64,000 nucleotides of DNA, from positions 28,148,001 through 28,212,000 of the forward strand of contig NC_065532.1 of assembly GCF_020184175.1 (NCBI RefSeq), written 5' to 3'. The DNA comes from Aphis gossypii (taxonomy: Eukaryota > Arthropoda > Insecta > Hemiptera > Aphididae). This document shows, piece after piece, positions 36,901 to 50,008 of the stretch (positions are counted from its first letter, which is position 1; the number at the start of each line of letters is the position of its first letter). Under the pieces are notes generated by a model, which saw nothing but the letters and a program-made list of their open reading frames with translations, was not told where the DNA came from and did no database searches. Both the position numbers and the translations under genes were made by a program.

Positions 36901-38368
36901 TATTTCTAAATAAAAAACATCACAACTAATTCATAAAAAACTAAAATTACCAGAAAATAATGTTGTTTCATCTGCTGAGAGTTTCAAATCAGAAATTGTT
37001 TTTGTATTGCCCATGTGAATAGTTTCTTCTTTTTCTAAATAAAAATTAGACAAAGGAATCTTTACTGATTTAAGAAATAACAGTTTTAAAAATCTAACTA
37101 ATTAGTCCTAAGGTACCTAGGTATAGTCAAAAATAAATATTTTATCAAGTAGGTACCTAGGTGTATTTCATATTAAATTTTCACCTGTTATATCAGTAAT
37201 AGAGGTCTTTAATGGAGACCATCCATTAGGTCGACGTTCAATTCCAACAGTTTGACTTATTGTTTTGTTTTGGATTTGGTTTTTCTTTTTATGTTGGGGT
37301 TCCGAGTCTAACAAATAAATTTGTATTTATCATAATTATTCATACAAATATTTATAAAAACAAATAAATCATTTACCTGAATGATAACATGGAATGGCAT
37401 TTTTGTTCATGTGTGTATCAGATTTTTCACCGTCTAAACAAAATAGATATTTGATAAACTATCATAAAGAAATAAATTAATATCAATAATAAAAAAAAAA
37501 TGAAATACATAAATAAAACATTGTATTATAAAGATATCAGTATATAAACTAATTCAATAAAATTTTTAAAATATTTATATCTGAAAAATTATACTGTAAT
37601 CTATATGTTATATAAATATGAGTATAAATATTATATCATTAAAACATACCAGATTCCGAGCTTGAATAAGTTTTATATTTTCTTATGATGGTTCTTTTCT
37701 TTTTTAATTTATCATCTTCCATTGAAGAAAGGTCAGATTTGCATTTAGCAATATTACATTTTTTTTGGGCTTTTTGAAAATTGTCTAAAAATATTTAAAA
37801 TCAAAAATATATAGGTAATACATCACACAAAAGTACCTAGGTATATAATATATTATATAGTTTATCTCTGGTTGTGAATAAGCCCTCCTAAATATCTACC
37901 AAAATATTAAATATACAATGTAGGTACCTATCATTTATTTTTACTGTACTGCACTCAGATCATATACACAATACTATAAATACAAATTTTAATTACCCAA
38001 TGAAAAGGTTATTTTATTATATAATTTGAAATATACCGATAGAGATGATATTATAATATACATCTAAAAACTTAAAATACCTAGGTATATTCATATATTA
38101 TGTAGGTATAGGTAGAACTAACTATTTTATTATAGGTACAAAATATAAATATTTTAGAATAATGCTTACCGATATTACTAGCCAAACATCGTGCTTCATA
38201 ATAAGAAAAATCGTGCTTATTTGGACGTGTTTTTAAAATAACAGCTTTTTTTATATCTTTGATATTGGATGTTTTCGGCCAAGCACAACTTCCCTCTTTC
38301 CGATACCATAACTCAGGAACGACTTCAACAGTATCGTCTGCGGTAAAATGTACCACACACCACACCAT
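33928..38368 (-). CDS. DUF4806-family protein, 520 residues, 13 exons
   Basis: Exons: 38368-38170, 37784-37650, 37433-37377, 37307-37185, 37034-36951, 36871-36806, 36735-36640, 36576-36469, 36395-36303, 36237-36178, 35195-34951, 34891-34729, 34061-33928. They join without a stop to 521 codons. N-terminus (about 1-85): MVWCVVHFTADDTVEVVPEL, SCAWP, YYEARCLASNIDNFQKA, the block usually found at the start of insect proteins with C-terminal DUF4806. The middle (85-340) is Ser/Asn/Lys-rich and low complexity. The C-terminus (about 396-480), LFPIEDISTLNDIEEQL, LIGLGGKTVQIYIKRVMQLL and SFNGRGNKKKCFSSLVISKL, is the DUF4806 domain. Function is unknown; the family is often multicopy and transposon-associated. 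Exons 2-10 are all symmetric phase 1-1. The gene lies inside UTP6 intron 3 on the same strand. Confidence 0.85.
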
Positions 38369-39240
38369 TTTATAATTATAGATGTAACTGATGTAAGGTA
38401 CAACAGCGGGTAGATACTAAAAAAAAAGTACCTAGTACCAAATACTATAGATTCTATAGTTATTTGCTAGTACATATAAATGACGCACAACGTAAACGTA
38501 GACAAGAGACAGCAGACTAGTGCAATGAGACACTCAGACAGTGAGTACAGAAAAAACGGTTGTGGTCGTTGACGAAGTGAATATCAAGAACTATTATAAA
38601 TACGAAAATACTTATTATGTTATCGGCTTATCGCTATTTAACAATAAGTCGCTACAATCTTCCGTCCATCTCGGGGAAAACCGACAAATTTTAAGCGGGT
38701 CGCCAGATATTATATACTATAGTCTATAGGTATATTATATTGTGATTATATAATAGATATATAAATATGTCCGATCATAATAATAGTAATAATACCACTG
38801 AATACCCGTCACGCGATAGCGATCGTTGACGACCAAATTTAAAAAAGATTCCCTTTTCGGCCAAAACAAACATTTATTTTATAATATATGTAAAAAAATA
38901 AAATAATTGCTGGTACTTATATAACATTTTACAAGTTGCATAAAATGTTGTAAAATGATATACAGAAAGTTTTTAAAATATATAAGAATATTAATATAAT
39001 AACATTATTTTTATGTTAATATTTAACAATATGTATAGTATAATAAATTATGCACAATATTAATTTAGAGATGATGTGAGATAATTTTAAATCAGATTAG
39101 CTAATGAATTTCTAAGATGTTTTACTATATCGTACTATTTGTATTTGGACTAGTTGTAGAGCAAAATATTTTAAAAATAGTGGCCCGTGATCTAAATATT
39201 TTTCAATTTTCAATAGCTATTAGCTAATCTGAATCACGGG

Positions 39241-39680
39241 GACGTTTCGACTCCGTCAAAAAAACAGTCCACGGATGTTTGTCCCCGGCAATTATTAAGA
39301 CAGTGCGTTTCGTCTCGGAAAATAATATGTCTGGTTAGTTTTAAGGAAAAGAATTTACAATTATATTGTACACGGCTTAAATACAATGAGACATAAGTGA
39401 TGGCGATAATAATATTTTATACTTTTAAAAAAAAGTTAATCAGTTGACCTACTAATAAAAGTATAGCTACCTAACTTAACTTAGTATTATAGTAGGTATT
39501 TAATTTTAATTTGTTCATTTTTACGAAATTTTGTGTTAATTTAATATAATGTTGTATGTTGTTTATGTATTTGTATATTTTGTAGAAGATATTGTCATTT
39601 AAATATTAAATTGTTCATTAAAAAATAATGTATTTGCATGAATTATTAAAATATGACGGGGAACTGTCCGAGACGAAACG
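39241..39680. repeat. Inverted CGTTTCGTCTCGG pair, possible MITE
   Basis: CGTTTCGTCTCGG at 39306-39318 and its exact reverse complement at 39668-39680, with a related GACGTTTCGACTCCGTC at 39241 and a GC-rich CGGGGGCGTATCG flank at about 39717. The inside is AT-rich and non-coding. A CCCGTGAT/ATCACGGG pair lies just left at about 39184 and 39227. Boundaries are not defined. Confidence 0.4.
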
Positions 39681-39956
39681 TTCCATCTTTTTTTTTTTTT
39701 GCCGGTGTTGAAATGGCGGGGGCGTATCGTCCATTTTCCAGCTATTATACCTATAAGCTATTTAAAAACAACACGATAATAATATAATATGATTGTAGCG
39801 ACAGTATCAGTGTATCAATGCTCATTGTTTTGCCAATTGTGTAGAGCACGACATCCATACTTATAACTTCTAAAATTCTAAATTCTAAATACCTATTAAC
39901 TTCATTAAGTATTCACCTAAGTTATATTTGTCATTTATAATTTATATTAAAAAAAA

Positions 39957-42773
39957 ATGAGTAACTCACAAATACGAAGTTCATCTACGAAACGAAGGCG
40001 TATTCTTGATGAACTAGCAGAGATTAGTGCCGTTAATTCCATACAACATGATGAATCCGAAAACTTAGAACCACCACATGAAATTCAAAATATTAATGAT
40101 ATCTCAGTTCCAGAATCAGATACATTACATGAAGGTACTATGATATTTTAATAAAAAATTGATAATACTCAATTGCATGCCATGTCTAAAGGCGTGTTCA
40201 CGGAGCTGACATATTTTTGAAATTTTTAAAAACAAGTTTAAATGAATAAATGTATTATAATATTATGTTGCTAATATTGCTATATTATATATTATAATCA
40301 GCAGGGTTGGGATTTTATAGCATTAAATTTGCATATTTCTTATAAGATGCTTAAAAAATAGCAGAGTAAGCTAAAAATGTGTTTGATGATACAGAGAACT
40401 CAAATTAAAAATTTTATTTTGCTTTTTTTGCATATTTTGTGATTTTTCAATTTTTAGTGCTTTTTGGACTTTTTTGCTTTTTACCTTTAATTGACTTTGT
40501 AATGATACATTTTAGTAACTCCCGTATGGTCCCATCTTCACGTTCACATTAAATTGGAAATTTAAAAAACAAAAAAAAACATAATCAGAATTGTTTTTTT
40601 TCTTTCTAACTTAGATAATATAATATATTACCTACATATCTGTTATATAATTATTAATTATATTGTAGATACCGTATATGAACAAATTTAGTTTTATTTA
40701 CATTATTACAGTTATAAATTTATAAGTATTAATAGTGTATGTATAACCGATGTATTTTAAGAAATTTAAGTCAAGTAAAATTTAATAAAATTTATAAATT
40801 ATATAGTATCTAACTTATAAAATTCATTATTTTTTATTTATTTTGTTTCATGTAAAATTAAAGAAGTATTGAGTGCTTCTACATCACAATATAATAGTAA
40901 TATTAAAATTACTTATTCAGATTATGAGCTTGATGTAAATAGTACAACTACGACCAATTCAGAATGTTCAGATGAAGACATTTTTACTAATGATATAGAT
41001 AATTCACCTCATACTAAATTGGCGCAGTGGGCAATAGAACATAACATTACACAAACTGCGACTTCTGCTTTATTAAAAATTATACATTCTTGTTACGATC
41101 ATACAATTCCTACTGATGGTCGAACATTACTAAAAACTAATATTTCAAATTCAACTGCTATTTCATTAAAAGATATATCACCAGGTAAATACTATCATTT
41201 CGGTATAACTAACGGGATTAAAAATCATTACGTAGATGACGATCAAAGTGAGTTAAAATTAGTTATAGGCATAGACGGGTTACCTTTAACGAAGAGCTCT
41301 AAAAGTACATTTTGGCCGATATTATGTTATATTAGACCACATCATAATGTTGTATTTCCTATTGGGATTTATTGGGGAAATGAAAAGCCGGGTGATAGTA
41401 ACGATTTTTTAAATGATTTTTATGATGAAATTGTAGAATTGATAAATACCGGAATTGAGATAAAAAAACAATCGGGAGTATTAATTAAAAAAAAAGTTAC
41501 ACTTGATGTATTCTGCTGTGACGTGCCGGCCAAATCGTTTATTTTGAAAACAAAGGGGCACAGTGGATTTTTTTCATGTTCCCGATGTTTTACAGAAGGT
41601 GAATTTTTAAATAGACGTGTGTGTTTTCCAGAAATGAATTGTCGTAATAGGACACACAATAGTTTTATAAACAAAGAACAAGAAGAATATCACATGGGTA
41701 CTACTTTGTCTATACTCACTAATATTCCCGGTATAAACATTGTAAACGATTTTTCCCTCGATTATATGCACTTGGTGTGTTTAGGTGTTGTTAAAAAAAT
41801 GATCAATTTATGGCTTAAAGGACCATTAAATAATAGGTTAAATAGCGCCAAAAGTAAAATACTCACTGATTACTTAGTGTCACTTAAAGATTGCGTAACT
41901 AGTGACTTTCAACGAAAACCACGAGGTATTGATTATGTTTGTAGGTGGAAGGCAACCGAGTTCCGAACTTTTTTGCTATATTTGGGTCCTGTAGTACTAA
42001 AAAATATAATTAATGAAAAATGTTATTTACATTTTTTGTGTTTACATGCTAGTATGTCCATCCTTCTTAGACCTAACTGCAAATCTCGTCTTATAGATTT
42101 CAGTAAACAGCTTTTGGATTTTTTCGTTAAAGATTTTGCAACTATTTATGGAAACGAATGGATCTCTCATAACGTTCACGCATTACAACATATTAGTGAT
42201 GACTATATTCGTTTCGGCCCTTTAGATAATTGTAGCGCATTCCCTTTCGAGAACCATATGAAAGTTCTCAAAAAATATGTAAGGAAAAGCCACCAACCGT
42301 TACAACAAGCAGTTAAACGGTACAATGAATCCACAACTTATAGATTAAAACCTGATGTCACTAATTCTAATAATTCGTTCATATTAAAAAATAATCATAC
42401 CAATGGACCAATAAATAAAGAACTCATCCCATGCTCATGTATTCAATACAAAACAATGATTTTTAATAATTTTGAAATTAAAATAAATCATGAAAGTGAT
42501 TCATTTGTACAGACAATTGACGGTGATATTGTTAAAATAATAAATATATGTAAAACAAAGAACGAAGTATTTATCTTGGGGTATAGTTTTCTAAATAGAT
42601 TACCTTTTTATAAAAAACCTATAGACAGTATAAAACTAGGTATCTCATTAGTTGATGATTTGACAAGTGTCTTAAATAAATGGCCAATTGAAAATATTAA
42701 AAATAAATGTATGGTTTTAAATTTAAATAATAAAACTATAGCATTTTCACTAATTCACACAATAAAATTGTAA
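39957..42773 (+). CDS. EnSpm/CACTA-type (Tnp2-like) transposase, 695 residues
   Basis: Exon 1 39957-40134 (MSNSQIRSSSTKRRRI..., donor GAAG|GTACTA) and exon 2 40864-42773 (acceptor AATTAAAG) join in phase 1. Exon 2 is an uninterrupted frame. Features in order: Ser/Asp-rich N-terminus; LAQWAIEHNI; LVIGIDGLPLTKSSKSTFWP; FPIGIYWGNEKPGDSNDFLN; LDVFCCDVPAKSFILKTKGH followed by a CxxC; DYMHLVCLGVVKKMINLWLKG; GIDYVCRWKATEFRTFLLY; and FPFENHMKVLKKYVRKSHQP. The D...DxPA...KGH..C..C...YPFERxMKxLKxYVR layout is that of Tnp2 (Transposase_21) transposases of EnSpm/CACTA elements. No stop or frameshift, so it may be a recent or domesticated copy. I could not find terminal inverted repeats. It lies antisense inside UTP6 intron 3. 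Confidence 0.8.
40312..40510 (+). mobile_element. Transposon end fragment (CAGGGTTG family), copy 2
   Basis: CAGGGTTGGGATTTTATAGC followed by TTGCATATTTCTTATAAGAT, AGCAGAGTAAGCTAAAAATG and GCATATTTTGTGATTTTTC, collinear with copy 1 at 31431. It sits inside the intron of the EnSpm-type transposase gene. Opposite end not found. Confidence 0.55.
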
Positions 42774-45700
42774 GGCATTATTAATATTATTCTTTTAAAT
42801 TTACTTGGTAGTATTTTAGGTAGTACCAGCTATTGGCTATTTAATATTTATATCTATTTGTAATTTATTAATTATTACATTATGTAGGTATTATTAAATA
42901 TGATTACTTACTCATCTTATATCATAAATTCATAACCAAACAACTGGAATTTGTTCTTACTGTAAATGCATTGTATATTTTTCAATTTTAACTGTATAAT
43001 ATTAAATAGCGTATTTTAATTTTTATAATGTATGACTATATTGACTATGTATTATTATAATATTATATTATACCAACCTTATTATGTACCATAATATGCA
43101 ATTTGTATTTTGTATTAGGTATACCTCTTTTAAATTAATTAAAACAGTTTTTGATAATAATTAATATTGTACCCTATGGATATATTTCTATACCTATACG
43201 TAAATAATAACATAAAATAAATAATTGAATTAACTTACCTTTTCAGATATCGGCATATCACCATTATGTATGTGATTACTGATTATTATACTAGATCAAT
43301 AATATAATAAAAATACATTTAACTTAACGTAACAAATACGTATCCAGCCATCTGTTATAAATCATTGTACCTAGACATATTTTGTAAATTTTAATACTAT
43401 CGGTAACGTCGACGTTTCACCATCTTTTGGAGAAAATAAAACATAACAGTTTTCGATAAATAACCGTAAACAAAATTAAAATATGTTACACGCCGTTAGA
43501 ATCACAAGAGCATCATCAGTCTTCGAGTCTATAACGAAACCCAATAACTTCAGGTATCTATATAAAATAAGCTTTAATCAAAGTATGCTTCAAATCAAGC
43601 AAGTTATTACAGCCGTATTAATGTATATATTATAATTTATAATACATTTATAAAACATAATTATTAATTGTCCTTGTCTGGCAACTATATATTATATAAT
43701 ATAACATAGACTGTTATATATTATAATACCTACATATCGAAGGGGGGAAATGCCAATAACAATATAATTTAAATAATTTATAAATGTAATGAATAATTTT
43801 AGGCTATATATTATATATTTTATGTTACAGATATATTTATCTAATATACATGCAGTGGAGGCTTGTCTGGGGAGACTTTAAAATCAAGTTTTCCATATAT
43901 TCAAAAAATCTATAGTAATATTGTTTTAAATAATTAGAATGAGAAATATTTAACAATAATGATAATATTATATTATGTATCTGAATGACTGAATTGAAAT
44001 ATTGTGTTTTTCATAAGATTATAGCAAGCTAGATAATTTATAAATAGGTCATTCGACGGGTTTTTGAAGTTTTTATAAAGATAACGACGCCGCGGCCGCG
44101 GCCGCGGGCCGGCTGTTTCAGTCATAACATTATTACATATAATGTCACTTCGCGTTTATGGATGGTATTGACAATTGAAACTGAGTTAAATATGGATTAA
44201 GTAAATTTACTTTATTATAATATTATGGTGGGTTCAATAATTGACGATTGCATGACGTCGGCTGTCGCACCGGGCATCATTATTATCATCACTATTTATA
44301 TAGGTATTATTATATATTTATATAGTCACGCATTGTACGCCGCACTTTTCAGTGTTACTCTGCGTCCTTTATTATTAGTAAAATTTTATTTTTATAATAT
44401 GTTTAAATTTTTAGTCTGCTCAGCATATTTAACCACGGGCCACCATCCAACTGTTATATAATAATACATACATTTTGTATGTGTATTCTTACATATCTAT
44501 AATTATTATATTATAATATAATTTTTAAACATTAATATAATATGTTTAGTAAATATTTAGGTTTTAATACTATTTTTTTAACTATTAACTAATGTATTAT
44601 AAATATTAAGAGCATAATATTGATGGAATACTTACAAAACGATATTTTATTTATATTAATATACTAACTGAATTTAAATATTAAAATTTTAGCTATACAA
44701 TAGTCTTAAATAAATGTTGTACAATAAACGTTAATGTTTCAATCATAAATTAAGGTTAATTTAATATTAAAATATGTAACTGTTTTAAATATAGATAAAA
44801 TAATGTAAAACCAAGTTAAATTAAACGTTTACTTTTGAGTATTAATAATTTAATTCAAAACCAATATTTAAATAAGTTTAAACACTAATAATTGTTATGT
44901 GGGTATTATAATTTATTTATTTATTTATTTATTTATTTATGTCTGCACAAGTAGTTTAACAAAATACTTTTTATAAATAAATAAATATGGTATAAGTATT
45001 TATACTTAATATACAGCAGAAAAAATATGTAATGAAATTTAATTTAAGTTAAGGTAATTATTATCTAAGTTAAGCCGTAAAACTATAAATGAAAGTCATA
45101 ATTTAGCAGAATTTACATAAGAAATTAAATCAATTTAAGATAGTAATTAATGAGAAAGAAAGGACACAAGAGAGATTTATTTCTAAATGAATATGACAGA
45201 ACACAGAAATGAATCTTACTGAGTAGGTTTTTTTTTAACGCATCCAATTATACACCGTTTTGCTTTAAATAATGTATTAAGTCCATGACAATTAATATTT
45301 AAATCTTAATTGTGTTTTTGAATTTAATGCTTTTATTCGAAAAATTACTAATTTCAATCTATTGTGTTTTATAAAGCTAACTTAGAAATCTATAACTAGC
45401 TTACATAAAAAAATTATTTAAAAAGCAAATTATCACAAGTTATTGAAAGGAAGTCACATAATCCCGGATTAAGACCTTCAGGGGCCCAGGGGCCAATACA
45501 CGGTTGATTAAAATAAAATAATCAATTAAAACAATTCTTTAAAATTATAAAAGTATACAATAAAATAAATTTAAAATTATTCTTATTTTTTTTTTTCACT
45601 TACATGAGTTTCTAATTTTTATGAAATGGTCAGAGGGCCGTTTGGAATACTCTTGCGGGGTTGGGTACGCCTGTTCTATATAATGCTTTGTATTAAAAGA

Positions 45701-47699
45701 TCTATGTACCCACTGCAATAATTAGGTTATCATCTGGTATCATCGCTTTATTAATTTAGCGCGTGGGGTTTTAAGTGGCCTCATTATGTAAGTAAGCGAA
45801 TGACGCCACCCTAAATGGCCACACAAAGAAATCGATTTCTACCCTGTAACGAAGGTCGAAGGTCGCCCGTCAAAATATAAAAGAGTAGAGTGGAGGGTCA
45901 ATTCAATTAAAAATAATCAATGTATAAATGAAATTATAGTTTCACAAACTATAAAATGTTTATTGTTAATATAAAAATGCATATATCCGTATACGGAAGT
46001 TAATGTTTGGAAAAATATTAAGTTAAGGAGATCAGGGTAGTTTTACATATCTATATGTATAACATACTCGCAACATGTAAATTTAAATATTTTTTCATTC
46101 TAGCGCAATATTCAAGCATAATAACTTGTTACAATAGAATAGATTAACTTACTGTAAATTTGTAATGCATATAAATTAGTTAGGTTATAACTGTGGAGTG
46201 TGGATTTTTAGGTTTACACGTATTATTTAGGTATATATTTGTCTACATAGATAAAAGCGTTTGTCGTCTAATTAATGCCGTCTATAATCAATGAAAACAA
46301 CCAGCCAATATAATAAGCAAATAAAAAACGTTCACCGAGTTGGCCACTCTTTTTATCTTGGCTCTCTAGGTCCAGTCTTTTAGGAATGCATAAAGGACAG
46401 ACAGACAGACAGGAATTCATTTATATAAATATATATTATTGAATATGTGTAACATGCCTACATTGTACATACATTTATTGCACTTAGAGCCTAGAGGAGA
46501 TGCTTACAATAAATACATTTTTCTTGAGGGGGTATATGTAAAATGTAAAATGTAAGAACATTAATTCATCTCTCCTGAAAACATGACCAAATTACACCAC
46601 TGCTTATGCAGTTATGCTTATAAATTCTTGATGCAATAAAAAATTTTGGCAAAAATATTACTATTACAATTTACAATTAGTAATCATTAATCACCAATGC
46701 AATTAGTAGTCTAACGAAATTTCATAAAATAAATATATCATACGATGTATTAATTATCATATATTATAATATAATAATGCTTGTATATATGTATGCATTG
46801 GTAATTTTAAATATTCTATCATCAATTTTCGCAGTTAAGTACCTAAACTATTTACATTAAAATAATCTTATAAAAATGTGCCCTTTACAAATAAATTATG
46901 TTTATATTTAAATTGTCATATTTTAATTAAATAGTCTTATTAAATATTAAATAATAAGTAGCATAAGAAATATTATCACTGAATTTGTATACTTATAACA
47001 AAGGTACAAAGTATCAAGATACAAATATACTTCACATTAATATAATATACACACAAAAACAATATTTAATTGTACTAATAACTATAAAAATTTTATCAAT
47101 AAATGTATAAAATTCTAGATACAATTAGAGTATTAGACCTCCGATGAATAGTATACAATGCCCCTTAAACACAGCATCGGCCAGAGAGTTTTTAATATCC
47201 ATTCGCGTATACGGTATACATTGGTCGCTGGCTCACTCAGACCTATAATATTTGGTACGCCATATTTGGCCTATACGCTCAAATCGTCTCAACGTCAGTG
47301 TTAATAACTTTTATTAAACAAAAATGTTTTTATTTTTTACGAATATATAATTTCCATATTTATATATTTTTAAACTCAATAGGCAGTACACTGCCGAACA
47401 AGTAAAGAATTTGGAATTTCACGACAATCAAGAAGTTACATTATTAAATCATTTGTCCCAACTAGTGAATTAATAATCAGCTAGGTACATATATTATTAG
47501 CAAGGTTTGCGTTATAGAGAATCTGGCATGTTATAGAAATTTACGAACCCCTTGGTAATAATTATTGGGTTAAAGTATAACAATGGATTTGGTCACAACA
47601 CAACATGTAACCGTTTAATTGTACGTATCTAGTAAATAGAAATTCGTTCTCTTCATTTATATCTTCATGGTAATAATTATTATAGGTACTTATTATAGT
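42774..47699. other. UTP6 intron 3 sequence without recognised genes
   Basis: AT-rich with small repeats: a (TTTA)n tract at about 44911-44940; a 25-bp CCGCGG/GGCCGC-repeat GC block at 44089-44113; likely element ends at about 43856 (CAGTGGAGGCTTGTCTGGGG) and 45462 (CCCGGATTAAGACC...GGGGCCCAGGGGCC). No coding exon could be supported. Confidence 0.45.
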
Positions 47700-48300
47700 T
47701 TACAGCAAAATCACGAAAATTTGCAGGTAATTTTGTAGTTGAAAAATCATAAAACATTAATTTTTCCATAAATTTTCCTTCAAGTAGCTATAGAGAAAAC
47801 TCGAATCATCATTACAGAAAAAATTTTAAGTGTATTTGAATTTTAAATTTTTAAAAAATCATGTATAACGATGACGATTTATCCTAAAACGATTTTCAAT
47901 ATTTGTTATTATTCTAAAAATATAAGTCATATAGATACTTAAAAATTTCACCAGTTATTAAGATTGGCATTTTACATAAATTCATTTTCAAAATATTTCG
48001 CTTATTTTAAGGCTATTTATACTTTATAGAAATTTGAAATATTTGTTTTTATTTATTTTATTTTTATATAAATACCGAAATCTTGGCCGAGTAAAAATAC
48101 TTGAAAATTTAATACAAAATTCCTTATAACTTAGTTTTATAGTGATTCAAAAATTAAAATAATACATAGGCACAATTTTTTTTTTATTGACATTTTAAGT
48201 TTAATATTGACAAAAATTCGTAAAAATCATGAATATTATTTGCAAATTATTTTGTAGGTATAATTCATAAAAATTGTTGTACTTGAAATGTATGCTAAAT
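47700..48300. repeat. Dispersed AT-rich repeat, copy B
   Basis: Same-orientation diverged copy of the 940-1690 repeat: GGTAATTTTGTAGTTGAA, GTAGCTATAGAGAAAACTCG, ATGTATAACGATGACGATTT, TATTTGTTATTATTC, TTCAAAATATTTCGCTTATT, TTTTAAGGCTA, then a second related unit with CAAATTATTTTGTAGG. No coding capacity. Confidence 0.7.
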
Positions 48301-49019
48301 ACGGATAATTTCGTATGTCCAATGCCATGATGTTTTAGGAGACAGATAAAGATCTTTGAGGTAATACGTTTTTAAGGTGTGCTTTTTAGTAGAACTTTCA
48401 AATGTTTTTTGTAACGGTAACACTATTTTCTAATCACACTCATGACTACCATTTTCTTTATTATTTATACAATCTCAGAACTTTTTACTTTCATTATCTC
48501 TGTGCATGGAGACTTATCAATCAATTTGGTTAATATCTTAAAAACTTATATTTATATTACACACTACACAGGTTATAGATTAGTTTTTTATATTAAAGTT
48601 TTTTAAAATATTTGTTATTTATAGTTTCCGGTCGAAAAAGTGAGAAAAAGTGGTGCGGATACGCCATAAGATTTTAGTCTATTACTACGCTCATCTAAAA
48701 TTTAAACACTTATAATTTATAAACCAATTACCCGAATTCCGATTTTTATGTATATTATTAAATTGGTACTGTGAAAAATAACTGCTTAAAAATATGAAAC
48801 TAAAAATGTTCATTTAAAAAACTTAAAAAATTATAATCAGAAATATAACTTTAAAAAAATATAGTATTATTTCAAATGGAAATTATGTAAAAAAATATTT
48901 TCAAAAATGTTAATACATTTTGAAATTATGAGCGATGTTTGTTAAAAGTATCATCCAATATGCAATACTAATATACTACTTCTAAGTGAAGTGATCGACT
49001 GGCATAATATTATAGTATT

Positions 49020-49740
49020 ATAGTATCTAAACTTTTTAAGTTAAAAATCTACCTTTTTTAAGAGGTCAACTTTATTTTTTTAGTTATGAGCAATTTAATT
49101 CTTTTTAAAATGAAATCAAACGTACCGCATATTTGCCGTCTAAATAAGGTCTTTTAAACTTTAACAAACTGAAACTAATTAACACGAAATAAAATTCTGC
49201 TATTAATACGTCTACTAAGTAAAAAATGATCAATTTTTACCCCCATTAACCTTATGCATAAATCAATTGATGATTTTAAGAATCTTGAGGTAATTAAGCT
49301 TAGCAGAAGATAAAAATAATATAATTTACTCAGAAATTATGGAAGATATAAAAACAAAAAGTTTTAGGTAACTATTACACTGTAGTAGAATAATAAAATT
49401 AAAATTAAGCTGTTGTAAATACGTTGTTTTATTTGGTGTTATACGTGTTTTATTTTCAAAATGCTAATTTTAGACAATTTTTCATTTAAAATAAATAATT
49501 TTTAGGGTTCTAGTCTAATAATGTATTTAGTTAATGGTGTAATAAAATAGCTTTAAAATTAAAAAAAAATTCAATAAATAGTCAAGTTTTGAAGATATTA
49601 TAAAAAACGAACGGTAGCTCATTTGGACTTCCTTTAAATAAAGTTAAATTGCCCATAACTAACAAAATAAAAATAATATTCCATTTTTTAAGAGGTTCCT
49701 TTAAACTTAAGTTATACTATCATATACCGCTACTTGGTAC
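49020..49740. repeat. Inverted-repeat element in UTP6 intron 3
   Basis: TTTTAGTTATGAGCAATTTAA at about 49078 has a near reverse complement GTTAAATTGCCCATAACTAA at about 49643. A TTTTTTAAGAGGT word flanks both in direct orientation (about 49055 and 49685). The interior is non-coding. Ends and target duplications are unclear. Confidence 0.4.
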
Positions 49741-50008
49741 CCTCTTCCGGAAGTGTGGGTTTAGTAAAACTTAATTATGTTTTAATAAATATTGAAAAAC
49801 AGGATTACTAATAAACTTTCATTTTTAAACACTATAATAACTATTAATAAAGTGTTGAATTTGTGCAGATCAGTTTTATTACACGCTATTATATTTGGAG
49901 GTGGACATATAATATACATTTTTAGCCTCTAAACTACTCAGACGGTGTACTCAGACAGCGTACGTATTATTTTATTAATAATAATCTTAAGTATCGTGAT
50001 TTACTTAC

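Noticed and set aside
41420..41674. 84-codon minus-strand ORF
   Set aside because: Shadow of the EnSpm-type transposase frame on the other strand.
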